Of a stretch of DNA of 64,000 nt, positions 34,966-47,196 are shown in pieces. Numbering within the stretch: position 1 is the first letter of the stretch; each line of letters begins with the position of its first letter. The stretch lies in contig WHUX01000139.1 in the NCBI GenBank assembly GCA_015179025.1, positions 62,001 to 126,000 on the forward strand. Direction: 5' to 3'. The stretch is from Terfezia claveryi. Its lineage: Eukaryota; Ascomycota; Pezizomycetes; Pezizales; Pezizaceae. Under the pieces are notes generated by a model that saw only the letters and a program-made list of their open reading frames with translations, did not search any database and was not told the DNA's origin. Made by a program: the position numbers and the translations under genes.

Positions 34966-35150
34966 TGCATCGACTGGCGAACAATGATCCTTGTCAGTTT
35001 AATGATATAGGCCGAGCTTATACAGTAAAGGTGATGTCCGAGTACAAAACAGGAGGTAGTAACATACTCACTGACTTGCTAATAATGATGTCTATAGCGA
35101 AAGTCAGAGAACTGACAAGGATCATTATTCGCCAGTAGATGTAGTATTAC
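34966..35150. repeat. Inverted repeat with about 100-bp loop
   Basis: GGCGAACAATGATCCTTGTC (34976-34995) is repeated inverted as GACAAGGATCATTATTCGCC near 35114-35133, one mismatch, and the similarity extends to about 33-36 bp on each side. This could be a small foldback element or MITE. A TA microsatellite lies just downstream at 35258-35270. Confidence 0.6.
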
Positions 35151-35305
35151 AATATCCAGATAATTCCTAGAATAGGCAATAGTCATCGAATATGAGCAAC
35201 GAGTTTTTTCTTTTTTAAAAATGAAAATTAAAAAATAAAATAAATGTATAAAACTATATATATATATAGTATGTAGGTATTGCCATTTCATATTAGCCTA
35301 ACAAT

Positions 35306-36351
35306 ATGGCGGAGAACTATTACAACCCGGATGATGAAGAGTCATTTGAATGCTTCAGAGTGTTGTGGGAGCAGGATAATGGAATACAATATTTCCTGAG
35401 CTTGGGAAGCAGTGAATTGGTAAAATTTGAGGCTACACTGTTGGTTATGGAATGATTCGACCTAAGCAAGATTGAGTCTTGAGTAGCAGCCCAAGTACTC
35501 CTTGAGCTGATCTGGGTAGGTCAGTACCACTTACGCCTTAGGGCCACATCTACTTGGGATCTATTTTACCTAGATGACTACACTCTTTATGATTTATTAT
35601 GGGTTACTCTTTTCAACTTTTACCTGACTCTCTGCTGACCAACTACTAATGGCATAGGTGCATTATCCTGAGGTTTATGCGAAAATTGTCAATTTCCATC
35701 TGTAAGTTGACACTGGGCCAAAGAACATCTATGCTGTAACTTACCTTATTCTAGGTACTTTCTGAGACCCATTGAATACCAAACACCTTGGTGTCTCGAT
35801 GTCGTATATTTGTGCCCCAACCATGGCACCCATCGCCCAGAATAATAGTATAATGTTGTGGGGAGCGCATCTCACTTCTACCTTCTCGAAGGCATGTTTT
35901 TGATATTGCTTCTAATCACAATGTCAGGCTAACTCCATGTAGATCTCTAGAGATTATCAACTTCTATGCAATACTCAACTGGACTTGGAGATGCTCTTTA
36001 CTACAATAGAACACTCTCACATCTAGCAAGAGCGATACGGACGTGGAAGTGGATATGATTGCGGACAATGTTGAAGAGTATGCAGTGGATTCAAGGTATA
36101 GTGGTTCCTTAGGTGCATCCTACTCAACCAATTGTGAAAGCTTTGGCTATCCAAGTGAGCTCTGGGGGTCATCTTCTAGTTTGGAAAGCTTATAAGATTT
36201 AGAAGCGTCAGAAGTGTCAGAAGCCTCAGAAGCCTTAGAAGCATTGGAAAATGACGATTGGAGTACGCATTAGCCTGCGTGAAGGATTGCGGCTTTGGAT
36301 TGGAATTGGGTTTGATGTGCAGTAGATACGCAAGAGTCGGCCAATAACTGA
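35306..36351 (+). pseudogene. Gene X of hAT-A, broken
   Basis: Starts MAENYYNPDDEESFECFRVL, matching MPEYYNPEDEFAFEEFRQPW in hAT-B. A well conserved block, FYLDDYTLYDLLWVTLF, is at about 35560-35615. An internal exon with PQPWHPSPRI (about 35815-35845) and an acidic C-terminus ending in IAALDWNWV are also shared. Stops at about 35450, 35482 and 36291 interrupt it. It lies upstream of the transposase on the same strand, as in hAT-B. No domain is recognised. It may be a second protein needed for transposition, which is inference. Confidence 0.6.
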
Positions 36352-36473
36352 CATTTTTTTCCTACTGTATCCTTACTTGTGTAACCTTGTATATAACGTT
36401 GAGTTTTTGAATTGAAGAGGTACTGCAAGTACCTATGGCATTGGATATGCGCCTCTCGAAGCCACCCACTTTT

Positions 36474-36595
36474 CCGTGACAGAAGTGGTTTTCCATGACA
36501 GAAGTAGTTTTCTGTGACAAAAGTGGTTTTCCGTGACAGTAGCGGATTTCCGTGACAGAAGTAGTATTTCGTGACAGAAGTCTGTGATACTGTCC
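36474..36595. repeat. TCCGTGACA array downstream of gene X in hAT-A
   Basis: Seven or so units of TTTTCCGTGACAGAAGTAG (about 19 bp) with small changes. Same core motif as the other arrays, different spacer. Confidence 0.85.
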
Positions 36596-36661
36596 CCTCT
36601 GTTCTAGAGAGTTAATAAATATGTTCAATTCCCTAATGTATTGCTTGACCAGTCCACCAAC

Positions 36662-38447
36662 TACCCTTGCAAGCCTACTAGTGAGCAGCTACTATCTAGT
36701 GCACATCCCCGCAAACTCCCTTACAACAGCGTTTCCAGCCACAATCGTGATATATCATGAGCATAGTGATTCCGGCTAAATGCATAGCCATAGAAAAGAG
36801 TACGCTCTACAACATGGTTATGCTCATATCCCACCAAGGTCAACCGAAGACTCAATATTCCCCTTTCCTATATGACCTCCCCAAAGAGCCAACTCCACCC
36901 CCTCAACGCCTGTTATAGGTCGGATATCCAGCAGGATAGCCTATGATGACTAAAACGCCATTTCCTGGTACTTATATTCATGTCAAAACAGTCTCTAGGG
37001 CAGCAGCCCCTAATATGACTAAACGGTATACAGGCAACAATAATGCTCCAAAGTGAACATTTTCAGAATTAACTAATTTACTTCATATATGGTAGTCTGA
37101 ACTCTCGACCCCCTCCCCTCTGCAACCTTTCCCTCTATAGCATTCTCAATTACTATGGATAGGTTTTCAATAGTTTTGGTACCTCTAATACTTCCCTTTA
37201 AGGACCTCCCCCCAATATCTACGCTCTCTCTCCATCCCTCTATAGGCCGAATATTGCACGAATAGGCCCATAACTACTAGTAGACCTCTATGTATCATCT
37301 GTTGCTGCTGGTGCTGAAGGTGGAATGTGCAAAATGGCAAAACTAGAGGTCCCAATTTACAGTACTAATTTCCCCAAATAATTACTTCTGAGAGCTCTAT
37401 TATGCCTCTCCTCTATCCACCTCGATCTAACTTGAAGCTCTCCTCTAGAGCATCCTCAGTACCACCGCTCTGCTAGTACCCTACGCTAAGTGCACGGTTA
37501 CTATAAGGATTTAAAATATCTCAAGAAAGGCCAGTATCAAAGCGACTATAATATAATTTATCGATTGAGACTAATAATGTGGGGGTAGAAATTATAGTGC
37601 AATTAGAGGCCTTTTCACGAGTTAAGTACTAGATTGGATGCTAGGTTGAGTATAAGGTTGGACTGCATACTAGGTTGGATACTAGGTTGGACATTAAATG
37701 GGATGATAGGCTAGATCTTTAGACTGACACTAGACTGACGCTGGAGTAGATATTGGAAATCTAGGGCAGCTAGATTAGAAAGGTTGAAATCTAGGTCGAT
37801 TGTGAGCATATAGTTGCTGTGAGCAGGTTAAAACAACCCTGGAGGAGGCCGGCAAACCCTCTAGATCAAAGCGATTTATAAAGGCCAAAGGCGGGTATTA
37901 GTAGTCCGAATATATAAATATTGGAGCTTCTAAAGCTATTGGCGACCTCCCCGTAGTGCTTGAGAATGCTGTAGAGGGGAATTTGCATAGAGAGGGGGGG
38001 TTGAGAGTTCAGACTACCATAAATAAAGTAAATTAGTTAATTCTGAAAATGTTCATTTTGGAGCATTGTTGTTGCCTGTATACCGTTTAGTCATATTAGG
38101 GGCTGCTGCCCTAGAGGCTGTTTTGACATGAATATAAGTACCAGGAAATGGCCTTCTAGTCATCATAGACTCTCCTGCTGAATACCCGGCCCATAACAGG
38201 CGTTGAAGGGGTAGGGGTGGCTCTTCGGGGAAGTCATATTGGAAAGGGGAATATTGAGTCTTTGGTTGACCTTGGTGAGATATGAGCATAACCATGTTGT
38301 AGAGCGTACTCTTTTCCATGGCTATGCATTTAGCCAGAATCACTATGCTTATGATATATCACGAGTATGGCTGGAAACGCTGTTGCAAGGGGGTTTGCAA
38401 GGATGTGCACTAGACGGTGGCTGCTAACTAGTAGGCTTGCAAGGGTA
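36662..38447. mobile_element. Long inverted-repeat insertion in hAT-A (1.79 kb)
   Basis: The ends TACCCTTGCAAGCC and GGCTTGCAAGGGTA are exact inverted copies. The arms are about 520 bp (36662 to about 37190, and about 37930 to 38447) with moderate divergence. The loop of about 700 bp has no convincing gene and holds a small GATACTAGGTTG minisatellite near 37620-37720. A 4-bp CAAC lies directly outside each end, a possible target duplication. It lies between gene X and the transposase; the matching gap in hAT-B is only about 270 bp, so this is an insertion. Confidence 0.75.
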
Positions 38448-39687
38448 CAACAGCCTGAAAGTATCAACCGCCAACTCCTTTTACCAATATATCTATCTCT
38501 GCAAACGTCCTGGTCCCTTCATTTGCGATAGATTCGTCCCTCATTAGGATTCTAATGGGTACTGCATCCAAGTAGGAGGCCGAGAAGTCTGCCTGTTTCA
38601 TAGAATAGTGGAAGACAACCGAATGGGCCAGCAAAGTCCGTGACAATCTTGCCAAGGACATGCTGAATTGAAACAATATTAGCCCACCACGATGGGATTC
38701 TAAACTGTGAACGGCAATGCACTAGGCTCAATTCAGTCAAGGTGCAAAGGTCAGTAGTGGAGAACCTTTCATATATTGCTTGGGTTACAACAGTTTGTTA
38801 CAGCACCCGAGTGCATTCAACTTGGGTACGACACACATGAAATCACACCTGAGCTCTGGGAGATGCCGCACCATAACTGGGTGAAAGAAGGAGGATATTG
38901 CTAATATGTTTGTAAGGGTAATTATATAATCCATGCCAATGCAAAATACGCAGACTGATATTATCCGTAGGCTGCAACTACTACTGCTATACAAGTTCCT
39001 CAATTTAGTAATAATGTATTTCAACATGAACTGATGAAAATAGTTATTACATTTAACCTACCTTTCCGAACAATCGAGCATCTACAATTCCACTGCCTCC
39101 TAAACCTTCTCAGGCCTCGAATAAATATCCCCAGTGCAACTACACTTCGGTGTAGTATACATCATTATGCAGCAGAAATCCAAGCGAAGCTTAAGAAAAG
39201 CCTTCCAGACGATACATTGCTTCACCTCGCCACTGACTGTTGGACCTCACCTAATAAATTAGCATTTATGGGTACAACACTCTACTATATAGACAAAGAA
39301 TAGCAAGTGCATCAACATGCTATCGGATTCCAATTCCTTGGAGGGGAATCTTATAATGCAGTACAACTGGCCAATAAGCTAAGCCAAATAATCCAGGACT
39401 TAGGTATCACTAGCCGGGTCTTAGCTATTGTCTCAGACAATGCTAGTGTCAACATAGCACTAGCCAAGCATTTACAGGCAAATGTATTCTGTCCAAAGTG
39501 GAATGCGGAGCAATATAAACTTCCCTGCATCACACATGTTATCGTGTTGGTGAGCAACCAGTTCATGAAAGAACTTAAGTCAAGCCCAGATAATGATATC
39601 ACTATCTTATCTGCTCTTCAAGTGGAGACTTCAATCAAAGCACTGCAAGGGTATGCGCCATGTACATTTGCGCGATCAGTATGCAAG

Positions 39688-39832
39688 GTTAGTCATATTT
39701 GCTCTACAATAACCCCATCACAGAATTCCATATGTCATAGAATTACACAATGTTATGGAATTCCACATGTCATAGAATTCCACAATGTCACGGAATCCTA
39801 TCCCTCAATTCCATGTGCTAACAGTTTTCTAG
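39688..39832 (+). repeat. Transposase intron 2 of hAT-A, filled with TGTCACGGA-type units
   Basis: A 145-nt intron from GTTAGTC to TTCTAG, with a GTGCTAACA branch-like site. It contains about five units AATTCCA.ATGTCATAG with core variants TGTCACGGA, TGTCATAGA and TGTTATGGA. The same intron in hAT-B (47197-47322) has three units with other spacers. Confidence 0.8.
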
Positions 39833-40458
39833 GTTTGGGAGCTGTGTAAAGCTATAGTGGCTAGTCCTTAATGGTTGGCACAATTCAAAGAACTCCAAAA
39901 TGACACTCCCGTGCCAATGGGCCTCATACAGGATGTCAGAACTCGGTGGAACTCCACCTTTGACATGCTTACGCGAGCATTGCGACTATAGTCATACATT
40001 AAATAACGGATCAGTCTGACTACAACTGAAGGAAAGTATAGCCTATTGTGGCTAAGTAAAGAAGAATAGGCCCAAGTTCAGGAGACTATAATTTTTCTGA
40101 AACTGCTCTCCAATTATACACATGCTATTTCCATAGGCCAGCATGCGACTATACACAACGCGTTATTCATCTACAACGACATTTTCGACCATATTGAAAA
40201 ACAACACAAACGTATATGCAAACTTCCAGCCAGCGCAATATAGGCACCAAGATTTTTGTGTACAAGGAAAGGCTGTCACCTTATATTGCAGAAGTATTAT
40301 TCGATAACGAAAAAACAATCACTGATCTACAATCTAGCGACTATCCTGGATCCATCTAAGAAGTTATCCTTGTATGCGAATTGGGAAAATGTCTCGGTAC
40401 AGGATCCTACCATGAATTAGGAGGCTGTTGACTGCATACTATATATAGAATATTACCA

Positions 40459-40614
40459 GTAAGTATCAATTCTATGAACATTATAGAGTACATTCCATGA
40501 CAACAGATACATCCGTGACAACAGATACATCCATAACAACAGATGCATCCGTGACAACAGATGCATCTGTGACATTATGAAATAAATAAGAATCTGACTT
40601 TATTAGGTACTTAG
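40459..40614 (+). repeat. Transposase intron 3 of hAT-A, filled with TCCGTGACA units
   Basis: A 156-nt intron from GTAAGTATC to ACTTAG. It holds five units of ACAGATGCATCCGTGACA type (18 bp) at about 40490-40580. The matching hAT-B intron (46411-46570) has five units with AAAATCT spacers. Confidence 0.8.
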
Positions 40615-41491
40615 AGTACAGTTTGAGGAATATTTTGATATCAACTACGCCAGGTACATACCGGAGCCCCAGGCTCAGAAGAGTCACCTCGATGATGAAG
40701 AGCAATCCTACATTATGCGTTGACTACAAGAGCGGACAGTGACCAAATCAGAGAATATTCCGGAGGTCAAGAGATACTTAACCAGTGGTCTGGCCATACT
40801 AGATGGGCAGTGTCCCCTATCTTGGTAGAAGGTTCATGCCATTGAATACCCAACGCTAGCACGAATGGCAAGCGACATATTGAGTATTCCACTGACATCT
40901 ATGGCTATTAAGCGTATATTCAGTGGTACTCGAGATATTTTGCCTTACCAGTGGAACCAAATAGGTCACCAGATGATTACAGTGCTAATGTTGACGAAAT
41001 CTTAGGACTTGATACATGCAAAATATACAGAACCAGACCCTGAGAACACTCCTGCACATGTGGAAGAAGGATTAGCTGATCATGATGAAATTGATGTGAG
41101 CCAGAAGAGACAGGCTCTCAGATATGATGCAGAATTCCTCTGCCGCATGATGCCAGTCACTCTAGATAGACCATCAGGAAATGGTGATACAGTGTCAGAG
41201 TATGAAAGTAGCGTGGAGGGAGAGTAAGAGTTTGAGGGAGATGATCTTGATGTAGGAGATACAACTTCTCAGATTTCTAGCCCATTCAACAATTTCAGTG
41301 CGCAGTCAGCGGGAGGAATTGGCTTATTCTAAGGCAGCCTATTGAGGGAGGAAAGAGGGACCCCAACACCCTGCACCCCACATCGCGGGACTAAGCGCCC
41401 TGCCTCTCCATCCGTCAACCTGACGCCTTCAATGGCAACAAGGCTCCAGAAAAGGTTATAGCCCACTCAGTATAGGAATTACAAAGTGTGA

Positions 41492-42175
41492 GCCTGCATA
41501 CTTGAGGGGGCGCAAACCGAGGTAGGTATGGTCAATTATCCTTTGTTCATTGTTTTTTTTCTTTGTCCTTTGTACCTGAGTTTTGCTTTTTCCTATTAGC
41601 TTCCCTTGTATAGGTGGGTTTCCTTTTGTGCATGGGTTTCCTTAATATGTTGTTTTTTTAGTTGAATTGTGATTATTATGATGAGCGATACTAGGGTAGA
41701 TTAGTTCTCATGATGAATCCACGGTTGATACTCTTTTTTATTTTTTTTATTTTGGTCATTGATTACTTACGGGATATAAATTGAGTTTGGGGAGAATGGG
41801 AATAATTCACAATGTGGAACTGTAGGCACTTCTTGGGTGGACTGAAGAATCTTCAGAGCATTTATGTATGAATTATTATTAAGATAGGGCAGATGGAGGG
41901 TTTAGAGATTAGAAGCAAACATGAGAAATTTGGGTGCAAGGAAAAGGATAACATGAGGATGAGTAGGTAGGATGTTTGATATAGAATGTATGGACATATG
42001 GCAGCACAAACAGAGCATAGAGAATGTGAAAGAGAAATTTGAAAGAATGGTTCTAGAAATGGTGACAGCAGAAGCAATCCATACTAGTAACTAAGAATGG
42101 TGACATTGGCAAAAACCATACAAAGGGACAGGAACGGGGTTTGGTGGGATCGGTGCTATGCTGGAAGATGAAACG
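41492..42175. other. 3' flank of the hAT-A transposase
   Basis: T-rich sequence without a convincing gene. It probably contains the transposase 3' UTR and polyadenylation region. No clear single signal can be named. Confidence 0.4.
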
Positions 42176-42245
42176 AGCAATCCGTGACAAGACGGGCAAT
42201 CTGTGACAAGAGTAGCAATCCATAACAAGACGGGCAATCTGTGAC
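42176..42245. repeat. TCCGTGACA array, hAT-A right end
   Basis: Four units CAATCCGTGACAAGACGGG (about 19 bp), two with CTGTGACA or CATAACA variants. Confidence 0.8.
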
Positions 42246-42329
42246 AAGCTGTATACACGGACGATAGGGGAAAGAACGGAAAACCCTAGACTTGGCAAAT
42301 GCACAAGTGTGAACGAAGTTAGTAAGGGA

Positions 42330-42472
42330 TCTTGATGAGTAATCTGTAGATCACCGATTAATCGGGAAAGTGGTCTGAGGCGAGTTGCAGTAGGCAGAGA
42401 CCGAGGCGAGTCGATAGGTGAACAAGTCGTAAGGGCCAGAAACTCGGACCGACTCGCCCCGTGCGCACACTA
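42330..42472 (-). repeat. hAT-A right terminal and subterminal repeat region
   Basis: Inverted counterpart of the left end: ACCGATTAATCGG, GAGGCGAGTCG, GGACCGACTCGCCCC and the terminus GTGCGCACACTA. The right 8-bp duplication CTCCTTGG follows at 42473-42480. Confidence 0.8.
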
Positions 42473-44593
42473 CTCCTTGGCCATCCACGTAATTGACACT
42501 CTAGTGCCTAGGGTCAAGGAGGTTGATAAGTCGGGAAAAGCCCTATCCCTTACCTAGTTACTGACACTAGCAAGGGACCTGCCTTGGGCCATTTATTTTT
42601 GTCTACATTTTCTTTGCCTGCACCTATGTCTGTTAATGAATCTCATTTGTTTGGTAAGCATTTTGTAGTACCAATAACTGTTAAATTCAATGATAAAACA
42701 GTAGTAACATTAGCTCTCATAGATTATGGTACCTCGGGAATTGCATTTATTGATCAAGCCTTTGTCAGTAAAAATTCTATACCAACCTCTAAGTTAAAGA
42801 CTTTCCACCTTCTCGATATCATTGATGGCCGCCTTATTTCATCTAGGGCTATTACCAACTTCGCATGCTTACCTAATACTATCGGAGACCATTCGGAAAG
42901 CCTTCTATTGTTTATAACTAAGCTCAAATATCCATTGGTCTGGGAATTTCCTGGCTCCATATGCATGACGTCTCTATTAACTTTGGCTCCTACACCTTAA
43001 ACTTCAATAGTGGGTATTGCAAGAGGCACTGTGGTACCCAACAGACTGCTGTTAAGGGATTATATGCACTACCAACCCTAGTGGAGGACCCCGTCCAGGT
43101 AGTACACCAGACTGTATATGCCAACGTTAACAACCCCTCTTTTTCTGTTCCTCCTGTTTCCCCGATATCCCACAATTCCCTAAAACCCCTGAATATTAGC
43201 TTTATTGGAGTAAGAGCTTTCACCTACCTCACCAGAAGGCACAAGCTGAAGGCGCATGCCCTCTCCATACATAATGTAAACCTGTAGATCAATAAAATAA
43301 GGTCTAAGAAGGAGTGGAAGTCTATAGTCCTAGATGAATATCATGAGTTCATTGACCTGTTCTCAGAGAAAGCCGTGGAAAAGCTCATACCACACCAACC
43401 ATACAACCACACAATTCTGCTGATAGAAGGTAAGACCTTCCCCTATGGACCCCTGTATGGAATGTCTCACACGGAGCTAGAAGCCTTAAAGAAGTATTTG
43501 GAAGAAAACCTCAATAAGTGCTTCATTCACCATAGCATCTCCCTGGTAGGTGCCCTGGTGCTGTTTGTGAAGAAATCGGATAGCTCCCTTTGGTTGTGTA
43601 TTGATTATCATAGCCTGAATAATATAAAGGTCAAAAACAGATACCCCCTACTTCTGATCCAAGAGACATTAGCCAGGCTTTCCAAAGTGAAATAGTTTAT
43701 CAAATTGGACTTGTCAGGAGCGTACAATCTGGTAGAGATCGCCGAAGAAGAGGAGTAGAAAAGAGCCTTCCAGATACATTATGGCCACTTCGAGTACAAC
43801 GTCATGCCCTTTGGCCTAACCAATGCCCCTGCCTACTTCCAGCACTTCATCAATGACACCTTACGAGACTTTCTGGATATGTTCTGTATGGCTTACCTTG
43901 ATGATATCTTGATTTATTTAGATACCCTAGCAAAGCACAAGATTCATGTCCGGCAGGTATTGGAGAAGCTGGAGTAAGGTGGATTGTATCTCAAGCCCAA
44001 GAAATATAAGTTCCATGTGCAAAAGGTTATATATCTAGAGTTGATTATCACCACAGAAGGTATTAGAACAGACTCTACCAAGGTCACCACTGTTCAGGAA
44101 TGGGAAATCCCAGCAAATCTCAAGGATATTCAGGCCTTTCTGGAATTCGCCAACTTTTACCGATAGTTCATTCTAGAATATTTGAAGATTGTAGCCCCCC
44201 TCACAGCCCTGACCAAAAAGGACTGGCAATTCCACTGGAGTCCAGAAGCCCAATCCGCCTTCCAGAACCTCAAGGAAGCCTTCTGCTCAGCACTCATACT
44301 GGCTCACTTTAATCCCAATAGTAAGTGTATTGTAGAAATGGATGCCTCCGACTATGTCTCTGCTGGAATCCTATCCTAGTATGTCAATAGAGTCCTCTAC
44401 CCGGTAGCTTATTTCTCTAAAAAGCACTCTCCGGTAGAGTGTAATTACGAGATCTATAATAAGGAATTAATAGCAATTGTCTACGCTTTTGAGGAATGGA
44501 GACCTTACCTGGAGTCAGCCAAGGGGATCATCGAAGTACTATCCAATCATGAGAATCTTTAGAACTTTACCACCACTAAGCTGCTGAACTGAT
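42473..44593 (+). pseudogene. Gypsy-B protease, reverse transcriptase and RNase H
   Basis: Coding resumes in frame with gag after the hAT-A insertion. Protease: LALIDYGTSGIAFID (about 42712-42756), with Tyr in place of the usual Ser. RT: KKSDSSLWLCIDYHSLNNI (43571-43627), KLDLSGAYNLVEIAEEEE with the first Asp (about 43705), [13 protein letters not shown] and [10 protein letters not shown] (43888-43917). RNase H: IVEMDASDYVSAGILS and [12 protein letters not shown] (44330-44480). The coding stops at the hAT-B insertion after FTTTKLLN and continues at 62455. Stops at 43693, 43757, 43976, 44164, 44377 and 44561 mostly replace Trp, Gln or Glu. A Tf1/sushi-like chromovirus, distinct from Gypsy-A. 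Confidence 0.9.
44586..44593. repeat. Left 8-bp target-site duplication of hAT-B (GAACTGAT)
   Basis: GAACTGAT precedes the element; AAACTGAT follows it at 62455-62462. The single G/A difference fits later mutation. Confidence 0.85.
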
Positions 44594-44745
44594 TAGTGTG
44601 CGCCCCGAGGCGAGTCGAGGCGAGTTTTACAACTATTTTTCCGACTCGGTACTGACTCGCACTGGCCACATTTCTAGCGAAGCCACCTCGCACCGACTCG
44701 CTGAGTACTCGGTGATTAACCGAGTCCTCGCCAAGAATTACTGAC
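44594..44745 (+). repeat. hAT-B left terminal and subterminal repeat region
   Basis: After TAGTGTGCGCC come GAGGCGAGTCGAGGCGAG, CCGACTCGGTACTGACTCGC, CACCGACTCGCTGAGTACTCGG and GATTAACCGAGTC. CGACTCG and its complement recur at least six times, the likely transposase-binding units. Confidence 0.8.
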
Positions 44746-44826
44746 CGATATTTCACTGTGTACTTCGTTTCTGTCGTCACTAAATTATTCTCTTGGCAGA
44801 GAAATTTGCCCGAGTTAGCTTTAAAC

Positions 44827-45142
44827 AATTCCGTGACAAGTTGAATTCCGTGACAACTTGAGAGAATTCCGTGACAAGGAGCAATCCGTGACACCTAAGG
44901 AATCCGTGACAACTTGAGTTGATTCCATGACAACTTGAGTTGATTCCGTGACAACTTTAGACAATTCCGTGACAACTACGGGACCGTGAGAAATAGCGAC
45001 AATTCCATGACAGTGCAATCAATCCATAACAGTGGAGGCAATCCGTGACGTGCAAGAAATCCGTGACGTGCAAGAAATCCGTGACAGTGACGGTGTGCTA
45101 AGTTAAATTTGACCCGAATTATATACAATATGTATGAGAACT
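44827..45142 (+). repeat. 316-bp direct repeat, left copy, with TCCGTGACA array
   Basis: About 98% identical (six differences by eye) to 61937-62252 and in the same orientation. It contains about twelve TCCGTGACA units with variable spacers and ends GTATGAGAACT. The two copies lie near the two ends of hAT-B. Confidence 0.9.
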
Positions 45143-46410
45143 TGTCCGCCGGCAGCATATAGCCGAGTTGGAGCATTGTAAAATAACCCCGCAAAAATTC
45201 GATCCTGATATATTCCACATAAAATAAAGCAAACCTTACTCAAAAGACAATCCCAAGACACAAAAAAAACATTTTTTATCATAGCAAAATATGCCTGAAC
45301 GCCAATTCGCTAACAAAACACCAAATCAAACCTAACACCACCTAAAAAAAAAAACCCTAAATCCAAAAATATTCCCATCACACAAGAGAAACATTCCCTA
45401 TCAAACACCAATACTTAAACTGCAACGTCCCTAGACACTCCTGATTACTGAGCCGGCAGTAATAATTACCATCCCGCACGCCCTACATATCATCAAACCC
45501 CACATAAAATACACTACTTACTCAGACTTTGTAGTTCCTACGCTGAGCAGGTCGTAGTTTCTTCTGAAACCTGGTTGCCATTGATGGCGTCAGGCTCACG
45601 GATGGTGATGCGCGGCGCTTCACGCTCCGACGTGGAGTTGAGGGGGATGGTGTTGCTTCTTGCTCGCAAAATACAGTTCGACGGAATGAGTTCAACAAGC
45701 CTGGCGTAGAATGTTCCATCAGACTATGCGATAGGCTTGTATTATCTAATGCTGAGTCTGCCAGGTCATTTTCCAGGTAATCCTCCATTAGACCGCTCGT
45801 ACCAGCATCCATGTCACAATCCGTATCTGAATCCAAGTCCGTCGTTCCCTCTGCGGGATCTAGGAATTGTGGTACCATGCGGCGGAGGAAGTCTGCGTCA
45901 TAAGTGAGAGCCTCGTTCTCCAGTATTACCTCACCTTCATCCAGATCGGCTATCCCTTCTTCCACATGTGCTGGTGTAATTTGTCCCTCTGGGGCTCCGT
46001 ATTTCGCGTGTACGGTTGCCCACGATTTGGTTAGCATCAGCGCAGTTATCATCTCGTGACCCATTCTGTTCCGTCTGTAAGGCAAAATATCTCTAGCACT
46101 ACTGAATATTCGCTCCACTGGCACAGATATCAGTGGAATACTCAATATGTCCCTTGCCATTCGTGCCAGCACCGGAAATTCACTAGCATGGACTTTCCAC
46201 CAGGAGAGGGGACATTTCCCATTCAGTGTTGTTACTGGAATCGAAAGGTATCTTTTGATCTCGGGTACATCCTCCGATTGCACTGTTGTACGCTCTTGCA
46301 GTCGACGCATGATATAGGATTGTTCTCCATCATCGACTTGTGTGTTATGAACCGAAGGTTCTGGCGCGTACTTGGCGTAATTATGATCAAAATAATCTTC
46401 GAACTGAACT

Positions 46411-46570
46411 CTGAGCACGGAATTTTGTAAGAATTGTCTTTCTGTATGTCATGGAGGGTCTCGTGTTACAGAAAATCTTGTGTCATGGAAAATCTCATGT
46501 CACGGAAAATCTGGTGTCACGGAAAACACATTGGGCAACATAGGGAGGGGCGGAGTAAATTCAAACGTAC
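46411..46570 (-). repeat. Transposase intron 3 of hAT-B with TGTCACGGA units
   Basis: A 160-nt intron (GTACGT..CTCAG on the minus strand). The array at about 46447-46530 has five units of GTGTCACGGAAAATCT type (about 17-18 bp). Confidence 0.8.
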
Positions 46571-47196
46571 TTGTAATACTCCGCGTATGCAATAGAGTCA
46601 CTGTTCTCCTGCGTCCCACTTAGATTTTGGACGGTGAGATTTCCCCAGTCCATATACAAGGATAATTTCTTGGATGGATCAAGGATGGTGGCAAGGTTGT
46701 AGATGAGAGATTGTTTTTCAGTCCTAGAATAATACTTCTAGAACATCTGCTGACACGCTTTCGTCGCGGAGAGAAACCCTGGAGCCCAGGTAGGATTACC
46801 GGGAAGTTTGCGTATACGTTTCCGCTGTTTTTCTATGTGGTCGAAGATGTCATTGTAGATGAAGAACGCATTGTGTATGGTCACATGCTGTCCTGTGGAG
46901 ATAGCGTGAGTGTAATCTGACAAAGGTTTGAGGAAAATAGTAGCCTCCTGAACTTGGGTCCACTCCTCCTGACTCAACCACAACTCGGAGTACTTGTTCT
47001 CTGTTGTAGCTAGAGCAATCCATTGCTCAATGTAGCACTGGAGCCTCAATGCTCGTGTAAGCATTTCAAACGTTGAGTTCCAGCGCGTTTTGACGTCCTG
47101 GATGAGGCCTATGGGTGCTCGGGTGTCAGTTTGGAGTTCCTTGAATTGTGCCAGGCGTTGTGGGCTGGCAACTATAGCCTTACAGAGCTCTCGAAC

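Larger units (their letters stand above)
38528..41491 (+). pseudogene. hAT transposase of hAT-A, broken
   Basis: Four exons by comparison with hAT-B: 38528-38917, 38971-39687, 39833-40458, 40615-41491. Exon 1 holds the BED zinc finger region, with one Cys changed to Tyr (YCLGYNS for FCLSCKG). Exon 2 has the RNase H-like start LATDCWTSPNKLAFMGTT and VSDNASVNIALAKHL. Exon 4 has the hATC dimerisation region (DILSIPLTSM, then RDILPYQWNQIGHQM), in which the usual VPVER is MAIKR. Many Trp codons read TAG or TGA, and the start ATG reads ATA. The second donor is GTTAGT instead of GTAAGT. It cannot make active protein. Confidence 0.88.
27919..42472 (+). mobile_element. hAT-A: giant hAT transposon (14.55 kb) with histone-like cargo
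   Basis: The ends are TAGTATGCGCC (left) and its near-perfect complement GTGCGCACACTA (right), with a perfect 8-bp target duplication. Gene order from the left: H3-like gene, gene Z and gene Y on the minus strand; gene X and a four-exon BED/hAT transposase on the plus strand. All copies here are broken by stops. It carries two inverted-repeat insertions absent from hAT-B (30213-30401 and 36662-38447). Most known autonomous hAT elements are about 2.5-5 kb, so this size and gene content are exceptional. It is inserted in gag of Gypsy-B. Confidence 0.92.
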
